Positions 43,330 to 54,892 of a stretch of DNA of 64,000 bases are shown piece by piece; the stretch's first letter is position 1, and each line of letters begins with the position of its first letter. The DNA is taken from NCBI GenBank assembly GCA_002633025.1, contig NMRB01002132.1:4044-68043 (forward strand), written 5' to 3'. Below the pieces are notes generated by a model, which made no database searches, had not been told where the DNA came from, and was given only the letters and a program-made list of their open reading frames with translations. The translations under genes and the position numbers were made by a program. The stretch comes from Notospermus geniculatus. Its lineage: Eukaryota; Nemertea; Pilidiophora; Heteronemertea; Lineidae.

Positions 43330-44985
43330 CCCTTTAGCTGTTTCCACAATGCAGGTGTGGCTGTGGAGCGGGTGGACGGGCACGTGGACACGTTTTTTCG
43401 AATTGGTCATGTAGCGATTTTTTCCGCGCCTGCTTGCTGCCTGCGTGGTATTGCATCATCATTTTCTGGGAATCCCCCTGAATTTCTGGGAATTCCCCTG
43501 AATTCCTGGGAATTCCCCTGAATTCCTTGGAATTCCCACCAATTGAAGACCAACTCCTGCGTCTGTGCCCGTTTCGTGGAAAACAATGTCGCACCTGCAC
43601 CTGTGCCCACCACCGCCTCCGTGTCTGCACCCACCTCGTGGAAAAGCAGCCTTAGCTTCCCTTTATTAAACACCAAGGAGTACTTCCCGCACACAGTTGT
43701 CTTAGCGCCAGGGCCTTGGGCCTCTCTGCTTCATTTATATTTAGTTTTTTTCATCGTCGGTTTCATTGTAATTCTTTGCTCATGATTATTACATCATGGA
43801 TTACATCATCCATTGTATAGCATTCCTTCCGCCTCCTTTCATTCAATTCCCCAATCAATCTGCATAACTTTTTGATAAGACACAGCACGACTGTTAGAAG
43901 TCAATGCATGTAGTGGAAAAGGTCCGGAACGAAATTTGATTGGTTGGTGCCCTATTTGGAATATGATAGGAATTCCCTGACACATTAAGCCATGCACGTC
44001 GACATGGTCGAGGCCTACAAAAGGAAACCACAGTATTAACGAGACGTTCGTACAATACAACTCTTTGGTTCCTACCAAATATGGCAAACAATGGTTTGAA
44101 GACAAAGAAGTTAACATAGGTATTTTGGGCGAAAGGATTTGGTGAAACCTGTGACAGCTATCGGCTATACCACAATGTTTATATGCAGCGGGAATTCCCT
44201 TCTCCATGATAACGTTAATATTGTGCGGCGATCTTATTCCAAGATTTAGTAAATTCAGTAAATTGCATCAACTCTCATGCTTCCGAGCTAAACTGCCGGA
44301 ATTTTAGTGCCGAAGGTTGCATTTTTCTCAGTTGAGTATTATAAAATCAAGATAATGTCAACGTCTTGCAACAGATAAACATGTTTAGAACAATTTGAGC
44401 CAATTGGTAATCTGAAGTTCGATCTGATGACTTCAAAAAATGCATTTGAAGTGTGATAAATTTACAGTAGAGGCCTCCTGCGCATGCCCAGATTGATTTC
44501 TTCCGGTCGTCAATAATATTCTATTGGCTTTGCTGTGGAGGTAGGCGTCGACTACGCCGATTTTGCTGCGTCACCGTACTATTTTTAGGAGGGCTTTCCC
44601 CATGTTGTGGCCGTTCTCCGAAAGGTGACGCCTCTATAGCAAATTCCCTTCCTAACAGTCGTGACAGAACCACTGGAGAATTATGGCCTCAAACCAGAAA
44701 AAAAATACATAATTGAATATAAAGCTACAATGGTGTTTCCTTTCATCTGTAATGAAATTAAAAAGGAAAATGACATTAAAATTGAACATCGTTGCCGGTA
44801 TTGATTTTCTGATTGTCTCTATTGTCATCTCAGTGATGGTTTATACTTGTTAGTTTGAAGAACGCCGTCAATAACATGCCAACGGTGTTGGCAGATAAAA
44901 CTCGGAGTGTGCTCTCCGTTGTTTGTTGTTCAAAATTGATTCTTGTAACTAAGCTGTTAACCCCTTGTAAAGTCCGACAGCATCT
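43330..44985. other. Gene-free stretch
   Basis: Positions 43466-43546 hold a short tandem run of GGAATTCCCCTGAATT. A 30-codon open segment from 43543 has no recognisable motif. No splice-flanked exon found. Confidence 0.35.
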
Positions 44986-44988
44986 AAA

Positions 44989-45737
44989 GCCCTGTTTATA
45001 CTACATAGAAATCCCTGGGCTTTTGAGAGCTGTGTCAAAAGGCCAGGAGCCCGGAGGTGTAGTGGTTCGCGTCTTCGACTAGCGGTCAGAGGATCCCAGG
45101 TTCGAATCCCACTGGGCGTGAGACTTTGGGCAAGTCTCTTTACCTCACTGGCCTCTCTCCACCCAGGTGTATAAATGGGTACCGGTCGGAAATGCTCGAT
45201 TGTAGCGCTGAATGGGCAGCTCATCTGAGTTCTACTGAAAGGTTTCAGCACAGACTGGGGTTAAAGTGTAAAGTCGGATGAGAACCTCTACCGTAGTTGA
45301 TATCAGACTATAAACCCAAACTTTAACTTTAACTTTTTTTTTAAGCCCGGCCCTGAAAAAAACTTGCCTGAGACTCGGTGCGTACACTACTAAAATCTAG
45401 CTGAACATTTCGCTACGCCCGGCGATAGGGTCACTGCTCGGAGCATACTCTTCACGAGGAGGAGGAGGCACTAAATTGCAGTGCTGGCTTTTTACCACGC
45501 ATGCGCACAAGACACGCCGCCTATCGCGGCGTCAAGAACTAGATAAAGCCCGGGTCGATTGCGTCTACAATACTTAAAAAACCTGCTTAAGACGCTGGTC
45601 TGAATTAAGCCCTCCAAAAACCCTTCGAACTCAGAGGGCTTAAGAAGCCCGGACTTTTCATCCCCGCTTTTAACAGGTGTAGACAGAAAAGCCCGGGTGC
45701 GAATTGCGGGTTTTTATGTAGTGTAAACAGGGCTTAA
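44989..45737. mobile_element. AAGCCCTGTTTA.ACTAC MITE hosting a SINE
   Basis: Left aaagccctgtttatactaca and right tgtagtgtaaacagggctt are complements. The SINE at 45052-45343 sits inside, leaving about 450 bp of host element. Confidence 0.7.
45052..45343 (+). mobile_element. tRNA-derived CORE-like SINE, copy 1
   Basis: The head has an A-box-like ggtgtagtggttcgcg and B box ggttcgaatcc. The body has ctttgggcaagtctcttt, cctc and gtataaatgggtacc in the same order as the CORE region of MIR-type SINEs as I recall it. The tail is actttaac repeats. Confidence 0.7.
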
Positions 45738-46007
45738 AAGTGCGACCCAGTGGAATGCGGAAGTTAAGCAATATATTAGTTGGATTTTCCACGAATCTTA
45801 ATCGCACGCAACTCTTGAATAACCGATCGACGACACGATCAGCCTATACAAACAGACTTTAGTGGTGCCCAATAGTCTGCAACGGATCGTCACCGGTTAC
45901 GCAGGTCAAATGCATAACTGAAAACCGCAAATTCATCATTCCATTGGGTCACGCTTCGATGTTGCCGGACTTTACCAGGACGTTTAGGAATGAAAGATGT
46001 GTATTGT

Positions 46008-46251
46008 AGAGTACACGTATGTTGCACAATTGACCCGCTTACCACATGCAGTGTCGTGCGCGTACCGTCCTCGTATCTTCCGCAAATATCGCGCGCTGTC
46101 GTGGAAGGCACGCAGTGAAGACGTAACGTCATTCACGCAGAAGAGACGCGTGATGCACCCGTACCATACGCAATGAACTGAAGCATCCCTTCCGTGTCAC
46201 GTTCACGGAAGGTATGCTGATAAAGGGAGGTCACTTGTGCAGCGTACTGTA
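46008..46251. mobile_element. TTGCACAATTGACCTCC MITE, copy 2
   Basis: Ends tagagtacacgtatgttgc and gtcacttgtgcagcgtactg. Inner text cgtcctcgtatcttccgc matches the other copies. Confidence 0.75.
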
Positions 46252-46335
46252 CCCCATCCACGTAGTGATCGCGCTCTCCGTTGCTTAACTTCTAGCGCCG
46301 AGCCAATGCACTAACCACTAGGCCATGAAGGAAAT
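46248..46335 (-). mobile_element. tRNA/5S-like SINE fragment
   Basis: On the minus strand tggcctagtggttagtgc (A-box-like) is followed by gaagttaagcaacgg and gtggatggggtac, phrases that resemble the internal control region of 5S rRNA. It is too short to be a working RNA gene. Confidence 0.35.
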
Positions 46336-46614
46336 CCTCCATGACCGGCGGGTTAAGCCGTGCCATATAAAGCGGTTCAATGCTGCTGAGCTGTTCACTG
46401 TCCAGAAGTCAAATCTTTTATGATCAAGTGGGAGGCTTGATCTCTCCAGCTCAGTGAGGCGTGACTGGTTAGTTGGAAAAACCTGCACACTGATTTTAAT
46501 GGATTCTGGACACTGGACAATTGTTTTGTATCACTGGATTCCACGTTGTGGAATCATAACGTAACCCATGATTCTCTCAGTCTCAGTAGGCCTCTCAATT
46601 ACTGATTTGGCAAA

Positions 46615-46679
46615 ATGTCAAGCACTGATAGTGATCAATCACCAGAAAAGTCGAGTATTTTGGAAGAAATAGACAACAG
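46615..46679 (+). CDS. Possible first coding exon of an unknown gene
   Basis: An ATG preceded by caaa opens 21 codons rich in Ser, Asp and Glu (MSSTDSDQSPEKSSILEE at the start) that run straight into AACAG followed by gtaatt, a plausible donor. No stop occurs before the donor in this frame and the composition is protein-like compared with surrounding repeats. I do not recognise the product, and no convincing next exon was found, so this is only a candidate. Confidence 0.22.
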
Positions 46680-47544
46680 GTAATTAGGTTCGTCAGGGCT
46701 TCCCTTTCTATTTGCAAAGAAATTAGAACTGTGGTGGCTTCCTGCCTGCAAAAGATCGCGACTTACATGAGTGTACCGTACTTCTTAAGCCGGTGACAGA
46801 CTAGCGCGTACGCGACGCGACGTGTCGTGTCGTGCAGGCGTTCCGCCAATTAGATTCTTCGGTAGGTGTTTCAGTCCGTGTTACCGCCTCCCTGATTGGT
46901 TGAACGTTTTCCCCGACGTGTTGCTTACGCATCATTCTGTCACCGCCTTTACATGTAGCTACATCTTTGTGACTGTGGTATACAATAGCAAGACCAAAAT
47001 GTTTAGTGTAAGATGGGAGGTCAAGCTACAAGTAAATGTCATGTGGCAGTTTTGATGCCCAGCGTCTAATTAAATGCACTGACAGACTCAAAACGTACGT
47101 GCGCATGTACCTTTGCCTCATCACCGGGTTGCAATCATACGTCGTGCCAATCAACCTGCCACTCCACCGCTAACGAAGTTAATATTTCACTGTGAGCAAC
47201 ACGGATAATCGGCGTAATCTTGGACCTCGAGGTGAGCTCATCCAATTAGGCGCACGACGGAACGCATGTTTTATGCATGTTGTGTTGGAATGACTCAGGA
47301 TGCATCAAAAGAGTTGGAAACGATACTTTGTCAAGGATGTTGGCGCATTTAAGTTAAAGCCACGAGAATAACGATGTTTGAATGTGCTGAGCTGACGTTT
47401 AAGAATAATGTATTAAGTTGCTTATTGAAGTAGTGCGGTTTTCAAATAATTGTGCCCTTGAAAATCTGTAGTGACGTGGAGTGACTATCGTGTTGCAGTG
47501 TTTTGAAATCTGAATATTTGTCATACTCACACTATACAAACAAG

Positions 47545-47825
47545 TCCGGACTTCTCCTGCTAACACTACAAAACGGGGGGCATAATGAAGCCTGATGGGT
47601 CTACAAAGTCCGGACTTCGTAAGCCCGGATGACATGAGTGGGTCTACAAGTCCAGACTTGACCAGGGCTTCAACTTCAGGTGTAAGCACAATTATCTTAG
47701 TTCTAGACCCGGCGACAGATGGCGTTGCGATAATTACATGTGTTATTACATTGAGTGACCTGCGGACTTCAGATGAGCCCGGACCTGAAAAAAACCGGAC
47801 TTCTCTTTGTAGTGTAAGTGCAGCT
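47545..47825. mobile_element. TAACACTACAAA inverted-repeat element
   Basis: Left gctaacactacaaaacg and right tttgtagtgtaagtgcagc pair weakly, with repeated AAGTCCGGACTT phrases between (47542, 47606, 47650, 47796). Confidence 0.45.
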
Positions 47826-48116
47826 TATGCTGTCAGGTTCAGGCTTTGCTTATAATACTTATACGCTATTTACAAATCCTCACATCACTTAATTTATTGA
47901 TGTACAATTGGAAATGAGACATGACATATGCCTCTCTCTATGGATTTAGTCAACCACTCTTTTTCATGTCGAGATTGAGTATGTTTGTTGTGGGCTGTCA
48001 CTACTGGAATACTATATATGGCATTATGACACTCATTCTACGGCTCTTACTCAGCAGTAACTTTCTGTCCATTGATGAAGTCGGTCAATCAACCGGGTCA
48101 TTCAGTTGAACTGCCA

Positions 48117-48790
48117 CAATGGCTGTTGTCTCTATGAGGGGAACTTTCTTTTCGATGACCAGCACCGCTGTCCATCAAGATGGTGGCTATTGTGGCCATC
48201 TTAAAATCATTTCCGTCAATTACATGTAACTTGAGAATGCCTTCAGTGCAGATCAACCTGATATTTTTTGTGAGGGTTTGTCTCTATGAGGGGAATGTCC
48301 CTTTTGATGAACGGCACTGCTGCCCATCCAAGATGGTGGTACGTGGTGGCCATCTTGAATTCCGTTTTCACCAGTTAACTTGACAATGCTTTGAGCGATC
48401 AACCTGAAATGTTTGGTGAGGGTTTGTCCCTATGTGGGGAAGGTTTCTTTCGATGGCAAGCTCTGCCACACATCAAAGATGGTGGCCATCTTGAATAAAG
48501 ATGGTGGCCATTTTGAATTCAATTTTCATCAGATATATTGATAACCCTTTTTGAGCGATTGCCCTGAAAATTTTTATGCTTATTCATCGCTATGAAGAGA
48601 AAGGCTCCTTTTAATGATCAGGACCACAGCACATCCAAGATGGTGGCTATGGCAGCCATCTTGGATTCAGTGTCTGTCAGTTATCTTGAAAACGCTTTGA
48701 GCGATGACCCTGAAATTTTTTGTGAATGTTTGTTTCTGTGGGGGAAGGTTCTTTTTCATGACCAGCACCTGACCGCTCCCCCAAATGTAC
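48117..48790. repeat. 145-bp tandem repeat, about five units
   Basis: AAGATGGTGG occurs at about 48178, 48331, 48477, 48498 and 48638, with shared text (ctatgaggggaa, gcgatcaacctgaaa) between. Same unit as in the intron at 17290. Confidence 0.8.
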
Positions 48791-48818
48791 CATCTGGGCC
48801 ACACCCAAAATACAGGGT

Positions 48819-48955
48819 CTCTGCCAGAAATATTTTTGAGGGCACTAATTTCTTCAAAATCAGCAAAACCCCATGAAATTAAAGAAAATGGCCCTTTTCT
48901 GTTCTTTTGAGGGTACTACTTTAGTACCCTTAGTACCCTACTCTGGCGGAAACAC
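48819..48955 (-). mobile_element. CAGTGTTTCTGCCAGAG element, uninterrupted copy
   Basis: Reverse copy of the outer element at 11473-11956. It reads across the point where that copy is split, from gggtactactttagtaccc to ctactctggcggaaacactg. Confidence 0.65.
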
Positions 48956-49399
48956 TGACAACATACCAGTTGGGGGCATATGCCACGCTCTGTGTTGCCC
49001 TTGTGCTCAGTTGCTGTTGACCTATGGTCATAACCCTCGCTCCGCAGGCCGATATGCGAGGGGGGAGATATTTGTTTATTTGATGAAGTAAGGATAGATC
49101 GTTGACTCATCACTGATAATCTCACGGTGAAATCACATGATCGCCGGCACCATGTGTTCATTACACTTGACGTCTGCTTGCGACAATCTGTTTGTTGACT
49201 CATTCAATCTAATTTAACTCTTCAGGAGCGAAGCCTAATTGTATCAATGGTTGCTCACTTTGCCTCCCAATGAGAATTCAATGGGTTGCGTGTCTAAACC
49301 ATTCAGATCTATTCCTAAGAATAGAATCTGTTCAGAACAGCTTGTGGTGGGGAACTCGAAGTCACAGCCAATGTGGTGATGCTTGTATTGTATGTGTAC

Positions 49400-49572
49400 A
49401 TTGGAACCTCTCTTAACGGACACCTCTGCCAGAAGGACACCTCTCTATTATGGACACCAAAATTCAGTCCCAAACTGCCCATTTCTATTCATTTTGACCT
49501 CTGTAATCAGGACACCTATCAATTAAGGACACCAACAACCAGTCCCGTAGGTGTTCCTAATAGAGAGGTGCC
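49400..49572. mobile_element. pogo/Tigger-like MITE, about 170 bp
   Basis: Left ttggaacctctcttaacgga and right cctaatagagaggtgccactg, with repeated GGACACC phrases inside. CAGTGGNACCTCTC-type ends are common in animal pogo-like MITEs. Confidence 0.6.
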
Positions 49573-49684
49573 ACTGTATTTGTGTACGTGAATGGTCAGT
49601 GCTTAGCATATGTGAGCTGCTCCAGCAAAAGCAGATGCTTGTCGCAGGTGATCATCATTGGTCATCAGTTTACTCACTATTACA

Positions 49685-49988
49685 GAGTTTAAGAGATCAC
49701 ACGCTAATTATAACGTTGACATTAATGCAAAAATATTGTTAAAGGAGCACGGTATTGGATCTCCAATGCGTTATTTGACTGCCGACGTAGAGGGAGCCAC
49801 CTATCGGTAGCAACACGAACTACAAAAATGCATTACAAAATGTACGCAGTAAATCAGGTCAATTCACCGACAATGTAGTTAGTCCCTGGGTTGGAGAGTG
49901 GTGCAGTCGCGCCAGCTGTCGAGAAAAAGTGGCAATACCGTGCTCCTTTAACGTAAATGTTATCGTTAGCTTGTGATCTCTTAAACTC
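49685..49988. mobile_element. GAGTTTAAGAGATCAC element nested in a MITE and hosting another
   Basis: Left gagtttaagagatcacacgc and right gcttgtgatctcttaaactc pair over about 35 bp. Flanks cactatta / ccctatta suggest an 8-bp target duplication with one change. Its centre is the TTAA element. Confidence 0.72.
49739..49951. mobile_element. TTAA-flanked MITE (AGGAGC ends), copy 3, diverged
   Basis: Bounded by TTAA, with ends aaggagcacggtattg and caataccgtgctcctt. The interior phrase agccacctatcggtagcaac resembles the GCCACCTATTGTC phrase of the others. Confidence 0.75.
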
Positions 49989-50420
49989 CCTATTAGCACT
50001 GCTGTCCGCTACTATTGTAAACCTGCATCAATGTACATTTTCAGCTGTTGTGCTGCAAGGCCGTTAACCCTTTCCTCGAGTTGCCACAAACGTCGGCTTT
50101 TGCAGATGAACAGGTCATATGCTCCTCACCATGCCTCTCTTTCCATTGAAATCAGTAATGTGAGCGAGTAGCAGAGCGAGAGTGCCAAGGACCTGTACCT
50201 TCCACCTGTAGGCATGGCTTATTCATAGTACCGGTAGCCATTTCTTTGACACCAGACGATCCGAGACCCTTGTGATGTCTACCGCAGTTTGTGATCAGAA
50301 TATCGCGTCAGTTGGATTGGAGATCTGATGGGGAATGAAAACAGTAAACAGATGGTTCTATAAGAGTCTCTGGTATTTCCCCTACCATGAGCGTTAGTGG
50401 CCACAAACCACCTTGCCTTA

Positions 50421-50830
50421 AGGCGCAGATCCGGGGGGGGGGGGATTGGGGCACCCGGCACATGCCTCCCCTTTTGCCAACAAATCTGTAAAATTGACCT
50501 TGAAATTATGAAATTTGGAACAAATCATTGAAATTCACACAGATTTCAATGTTTCTGGCACAGTGCCAGGGCGTAACTAGTGCAGGGGGGGGGGGGCTAA
50601 TGCCTCCCCAGAGCAAAAAGTGACAAAACGAATTTTTGCTCTAAAATGTCATTTCCCCTCTTCGAGCCAAGTTATTGTAGTGTCAGATATGGGGAAAATG
50701 CATCTGAGCGGGTTTAGATTTTAGAGCAGCTTCACCCTTCAGACTTAATCAGTTTAGCTTCCTACACCATAAAAGCTAGCCACGCCCCTGAATGCGCCCC
50801 CTCTTTTCCGAAATCATGGATCCGCCCCTG
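50421..50830. mobile_element. hAT-like MITE hosting another element
   Basis: Left aggcgcagatccgggg and right atggatccgcccctggcg. Shares an inner phrase, reversed, with 41608-41774. Split by 50567-50790. Confidence 0.65.
50567..50790. mobile_element. CAGGGGCGTGGCTAGC MITE nested in a hAT-like MITE
   Basis: Left cagggcgtaactagtgcag and right gctagccacgcccctg pair, with poly-G next to the left end. Confidence 0.65.
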
Positions 50831-51618
50831 GCGTTAATTATGGTACCAGGAAACCATGAATTGCACGTCTTCGTAGAAACTATGCAACCATACTGCAGGA
50901 AAGCTAGATCTTAAATTTGCATTTCATAGAGGGGAACGTTCCCTGCCCCCCTCCCCCCCGGCCACGTACCCTCTGAGAGTCACTTCATGTGAAGTAATTT
51001 TAGAATGCTCAAGAGAATTTGATGCCCGTGTCCCCATTGCATTGAGTCACAGTTTCAAATTACGCGGCATATTGTTGATTTCCGAGCCAATCAAAATTAC
51101 AGAATGCACGAATGCTGCAACGGCGTTTTCGAATAATGTCACATTTCGTCAAATTTCTATCAAAACCCCCATGCGGTGTTCCCAAAGTGACCGCGGCATC
51201 GAATACCTTTAATCACCCCATCACGCGTTCTTTACAACCAACGTATGGTGCGGCAATCTGTTGTTGACTCATTCTGTGGCGGAATCCAATTTAACAGTTT
51301 CGCGGACGTGGATTCGCAGTCACTCGTGTTTCCTTTTGTAATTTACGGCATCATGGGATAATTTGAAATGATGGTCTTCAGCTTGGCTCATTGATTGTAA
51401 TGATGTCTCATTTGTAAAAACGACCACTTTTTATGCGAGAGACTGTCATTCGATCTTGTCAGGTTTCATTGAGTTTACCCAGCTTTATTTGTTGTTGTCA
51501 TGTGATACGGAGTTTGGTGAAGCGGATTGAACTTTGAGAGACTATGGGAATGCATTAAGCTGCTGCATTTTCTTGTTGCGCTGAGATGGCTTGCATTGAT
51601 GTGCCATGCGATCATACT
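50831..51618. other. Gene-free stretch
   Basis: No inverted repeats or splice-flanked open segments noticed apart from a poly-C tract near 50947-50960. Confidence 0.35.
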
Positions 51619-52110
51619 TAAGCAAGCCTAGCTCACATGGGCATGGTTCTGAAGGCAGTTCAACACGGTTCAAAACCGTGCTGAATCGCCCAAAATGACC
51701 GCGGTTTGGTTTGACACAAGTAGGTGAAAACACGGTGTGGATACAAGGTGGTGATGCGGTTGTCAGCTAGGTATACATGCAGTACGACTGTGGTCAAACG
51801 TGAAGGGTGATGTACGGTGTTAACACGGTCATGTACGGTCCATATGCGGTCTAGAGGATATTGCGAGGTGGCCACAAGGTGTTGGGGGCAATAACATGCT
51901 AGACATTTTTTTCAGCGATACTGAAGGGTTGTGAAAGGTGACAAGGTAGCAACTCGGCAGCAACTTGGTGATAATCCTGGTTTTGAGAATCGCCGTGAAC
52001 ATTTCAAACATTTTGAAAATCCTGCAGTTCTAAAAACGAGGTGGCGGTCAATGGCGAACACCGTCACGGTGTCTAGGCGCCCTGAACCGCCCTTGTGTGA
52101 GGCCTGCTTT
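51619..52110 (-). mobile_element. AAAGCAGGCCTCACAC MITE, complete copy, inverted
   Basis: Right end cttgtgtgaggcctgcttt, left end taagcaagcctagctcac. It has the internal segment (gagaatcgccgtgaac) that is missing from the copy at 29523, showing that copy suffered a deletion. Confidence 0.7.
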
Positions 52111-52616
52111 AGGAGAGGAAAAAAGTATCGTGTGTTGGACCAACAAGAATTTCTCATTTCTAGTTTGCTGAGATGTTGAGTGTTGTACTCTCCCCTTTGC
52201 TTCCAACACACCACCCTACATCTAGACATCAACGAGAGTTCGATGTTTGATGACAACAGTTCCATAGAGTCAGCTGTTTATTAAGGTTAACGGCAAGATT
52301 CTCCAAGATTTGCTCAGCATGAGATGACGATGGTGAAAAAATGAAAATGTGTTCAAGTTTTGAAGTTCTGAGGCTGAATCAATCTGAAGAGCATGCAGCC
52401 TGCTGCACGCTGGGGAAATTCTCGGGTTATCTTTTGTCATTCTGTAGGATCTCAGGATGTGTGTCCCACAAAACTTCCGTGCAGCTTATTGGATTCATCA
52501 GTGAAACTACAGTCTGATAAGTGTTAAACAATATCAACACTTGAAGCATTTCCAGGGGTGTTCCATTTGAGTTTCAGTAGTTGGCAAGGTATGTCATCCA
52601 TGGTTTCCAGTTCCAT

Positions 52617-53113
52617 TAAGCCTAGCATACCTCGGCCTTGCGACTGGAAGCAGCTACCGGCAATGGCGTTTCTGGCAACGGTTGGCAACTACCTGGAACC
52701 AGAAGCAACTGATTAGGTGTTCGCACGCACCGGCAACGCTATTGCCCATCGTTGCCACCAGTTCCAGCCAGTCGATCATGTTCTAATCGTTGCGAACGGG
52801 TGGCTTCTGGTCATCTTCAGTTGCTTCTGATGTACGCGTGCTGGCAATGAATTTCCTCATTTGTGGAGCACACCTGGTCACGTGAATGTTTATCACATGC
52901 ATCCTGCATGAGTGGATGGTGCAATCAAAAGACATCGACAATTTCTGTCTAGCACAGTTGCCTGTCCGATGTGTGCGCTCCAGATTGAAGACTGGATTGT
53001 GCCACTTGTTCCCGCAATGACCTGTCACAACCAATGTGCGCGAAACATGTACATTGATAGCGACTGTTGCGTTCAGTTGCTTCCAGTTGCAAGGCTGATG
53101 TACGCTAGGCGTA
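52617..53113. mobile_element. CGCCTAGCGTACATC MITE, about 497 bp
   Basis: Left taagcctagcatacctcgg and right ggctgatgtacgctaggcgt pair over about 38 bp including ccttgcgactggaagcagc. The interior has repeated GGCAACG/GTTGCC phrases. Confidence 0.72.
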
Positions 53114-53228
53114 AAAGACTTTATAATCAACCGATCCAGTTATTTAGAATTCCTATGAAGTTAACTATTTTGCAAACAAGTTTCAATCAAAGTACGTTTT
53201 GTTCGTCTTCCTGTATCCATTCGACAGC

Positions 53229-53280
53229 ACCTGGGGGTTCAAACTGTAAGAGATCTCCTGCTGATGAGACTTCGCGAAGG
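53229..53280 (+). CDS. Possible internal exon, unknown gene
   Basis: A pyrimidine-rich tract ending cattcgacag precedes an open segment reading HLGVQTVRDLLLMRLRE, which ends at GAAG followed by gtattg. The peptide is leucine/arginine rich and helix-like. It lies just outside a 500-bp inverted-repeat element. There is no partner exon I can link with confidence. Confidence 0.15.
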
Positions 53281-54419
53281 TATTGTCTTCTGTTGTGTGA
53301 TAAATAATGCACATCTTCATTATCTTGTGGTAACGACATTTGCCAAGCTGATGTACTGTTGAGCTCATGTTCCCAAACAAAGCAGACGGGACTGAATGTT
53401 CGAAAACTACAGTTTTTGTGTGCAAAAATTTTTATTCCAGTAAATGCTCACTTGGACATCTTTCTTAATTACCCACAGGGGAACCTGTAAACAGTAACTT
53501 GCATCAGTGCATAAAAGATGCACATATCATGCATCAATCATGCCCCCTTAAGCATGTATCATCCTTTCTTAAAAGAAGCATGTTTGGTGTACTAATTAAC
53601 ATATTTCAAATGGTCACAATCATGCCTCATTCATACCTCATCATGCACCAAGTACAGGTCGATAAAGGATTTGTTGTTGATCAGTGATGGATGTTGCACA
53701 AAACACATTGCATCCATTTTGTGAGGGCATACTTACGCAAATGCACCTTTCATGATTCAATAATGCTTCAATTTCATACTTATTTAATGCATAAAATATG
53801 CATGAAACATGCTGTATTCTGGTAAGGGATCCTCTCGCATCCAGAAAATGATTGAATGGGATTGGGCCCTCGGTGGGGTTGGAAGTTGACTGCTCCGCTC
53901 TCTTGATCAATGGTCGGCGGTACGACTGATACCGCAAAGCTTGCCTTCTCGTTGTAATTGAGAGCCCAACCTGCCTCGTCAACTGGCGCATATCGCCTCC
54001 TACTTTATCCACTTCATCGTCTCTTCCGGATCGTCATCATCTTGCGGGAAATTGACAAAATGCCCGATATATTGTGTAGGAAAGATAATGACTCGGCCGG
54101 ATCCGCCGCATCTGACATACAGCTTTACGAAGTAGTAGTAGTATATGCGGCAATGACATCATTTCATGGGGGTCGGGAATTGTGCTGAGGGGTGTGACAA
54201 AGCCCAGTTCTTGGGTCCAATGATAAAGTCAGTGTCCAAAACTTCAACACCGATTTTGACGTTACCATGGTGATCTGACTTGGGCGCCCCTTCTGGAATT
54301 GAAGCTTGCAAAACACTTTGTAACGCCGCTTGCAGTGACAATGGGGAACTGGCGTGCTAAAAGGAGGCGCTAGGCAACAACTCAGTTTTTTCACAAGAAC
54401 GCATGCGCTGCGACATTGA

Positions 54420-54772
54420 AAACGTCATTGACGTCACGACGTTATGTGAAATGCGTCATTCAGAATCAATGACGTCGCTCTTCGGTCTGTTATTTACGCT
54501 AAAATAGTCAATTTTATCGATGAAATTCATCATGTTCCCGCTTGAATTTTCTTTTGAAAATACTCAGATACATTGAGTCAGTCCTATACTTGATGATGGA
54601 CGTGTAAAATTCAAAATTCAGTGGACTACTTCAGGTATATTTAGGGCTAGGAGTAGGGTGTAGTTTCAGAATTAAATGGCAAATAACATTGGTTTGGCTT
54701 TCGACGTCATACTTTTAACTGAGTTGTTTGTCAGCGCCACGTCACGGAGTAGTTCCGCCGGCTCCTCATTGT
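54420..54772. repeat. TGACGTCA-rich dispersed element, copy 3
   Basis: Starts aacgtcattgacgtcacg and ends ggctcctcattg. Its right 160 bp (from tggactacttcagg) is nearly identical to blocks inside the duplication at 9117-10976. Confidence 0.65.
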
Positions 54773-54841
54773 GGTACACCTCAAGGTCATCTAACTCCAG
54801 TCAACTCATCCAACCAGAAATCTCGATCAATCAACAAGATG

Positions 54842-54891
54842 GAGCTTGAAGCGCTGCAGAGTTGCAGACAATATCATGATCACAATCACAG
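54842..54891 (+). CDS. Possible small exon, unknown gene
   Basis: An open segment reads MELEALQSCRQYHDHNH and ends at CACAG followed by gtatga, a reasonable donor. The upstream 160 bp of the same open frame is a dispersed repeat (also at 9211 and 10291), so only this 3' part could be coding. No clear acceptor defines its start. Confidence 0.13.
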
Positions 54892-54892
54892 G

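Larger units (their letters stand above)
49622..50105. mobile_element. CCAGCAAAAGCAGACGC MITE, copy 2, doubly nested
   Basis: Left tccagcaaaagcagatgctt and right part gccacaaacgtcggctttt match copy 1. Inside are an inverted-repeat element (49685-49988) and, inside that, the TTAA element (49739-49951). Confidence 0.75.

Noticed and set aside
52783-53307. Overlapping 115-131 codon frames on both strands
   Set aside because: They lie largely within a 497-bp inverted-repeat element and mirror each other; only the small 53229-53280 segment was kept as a weak candidate.
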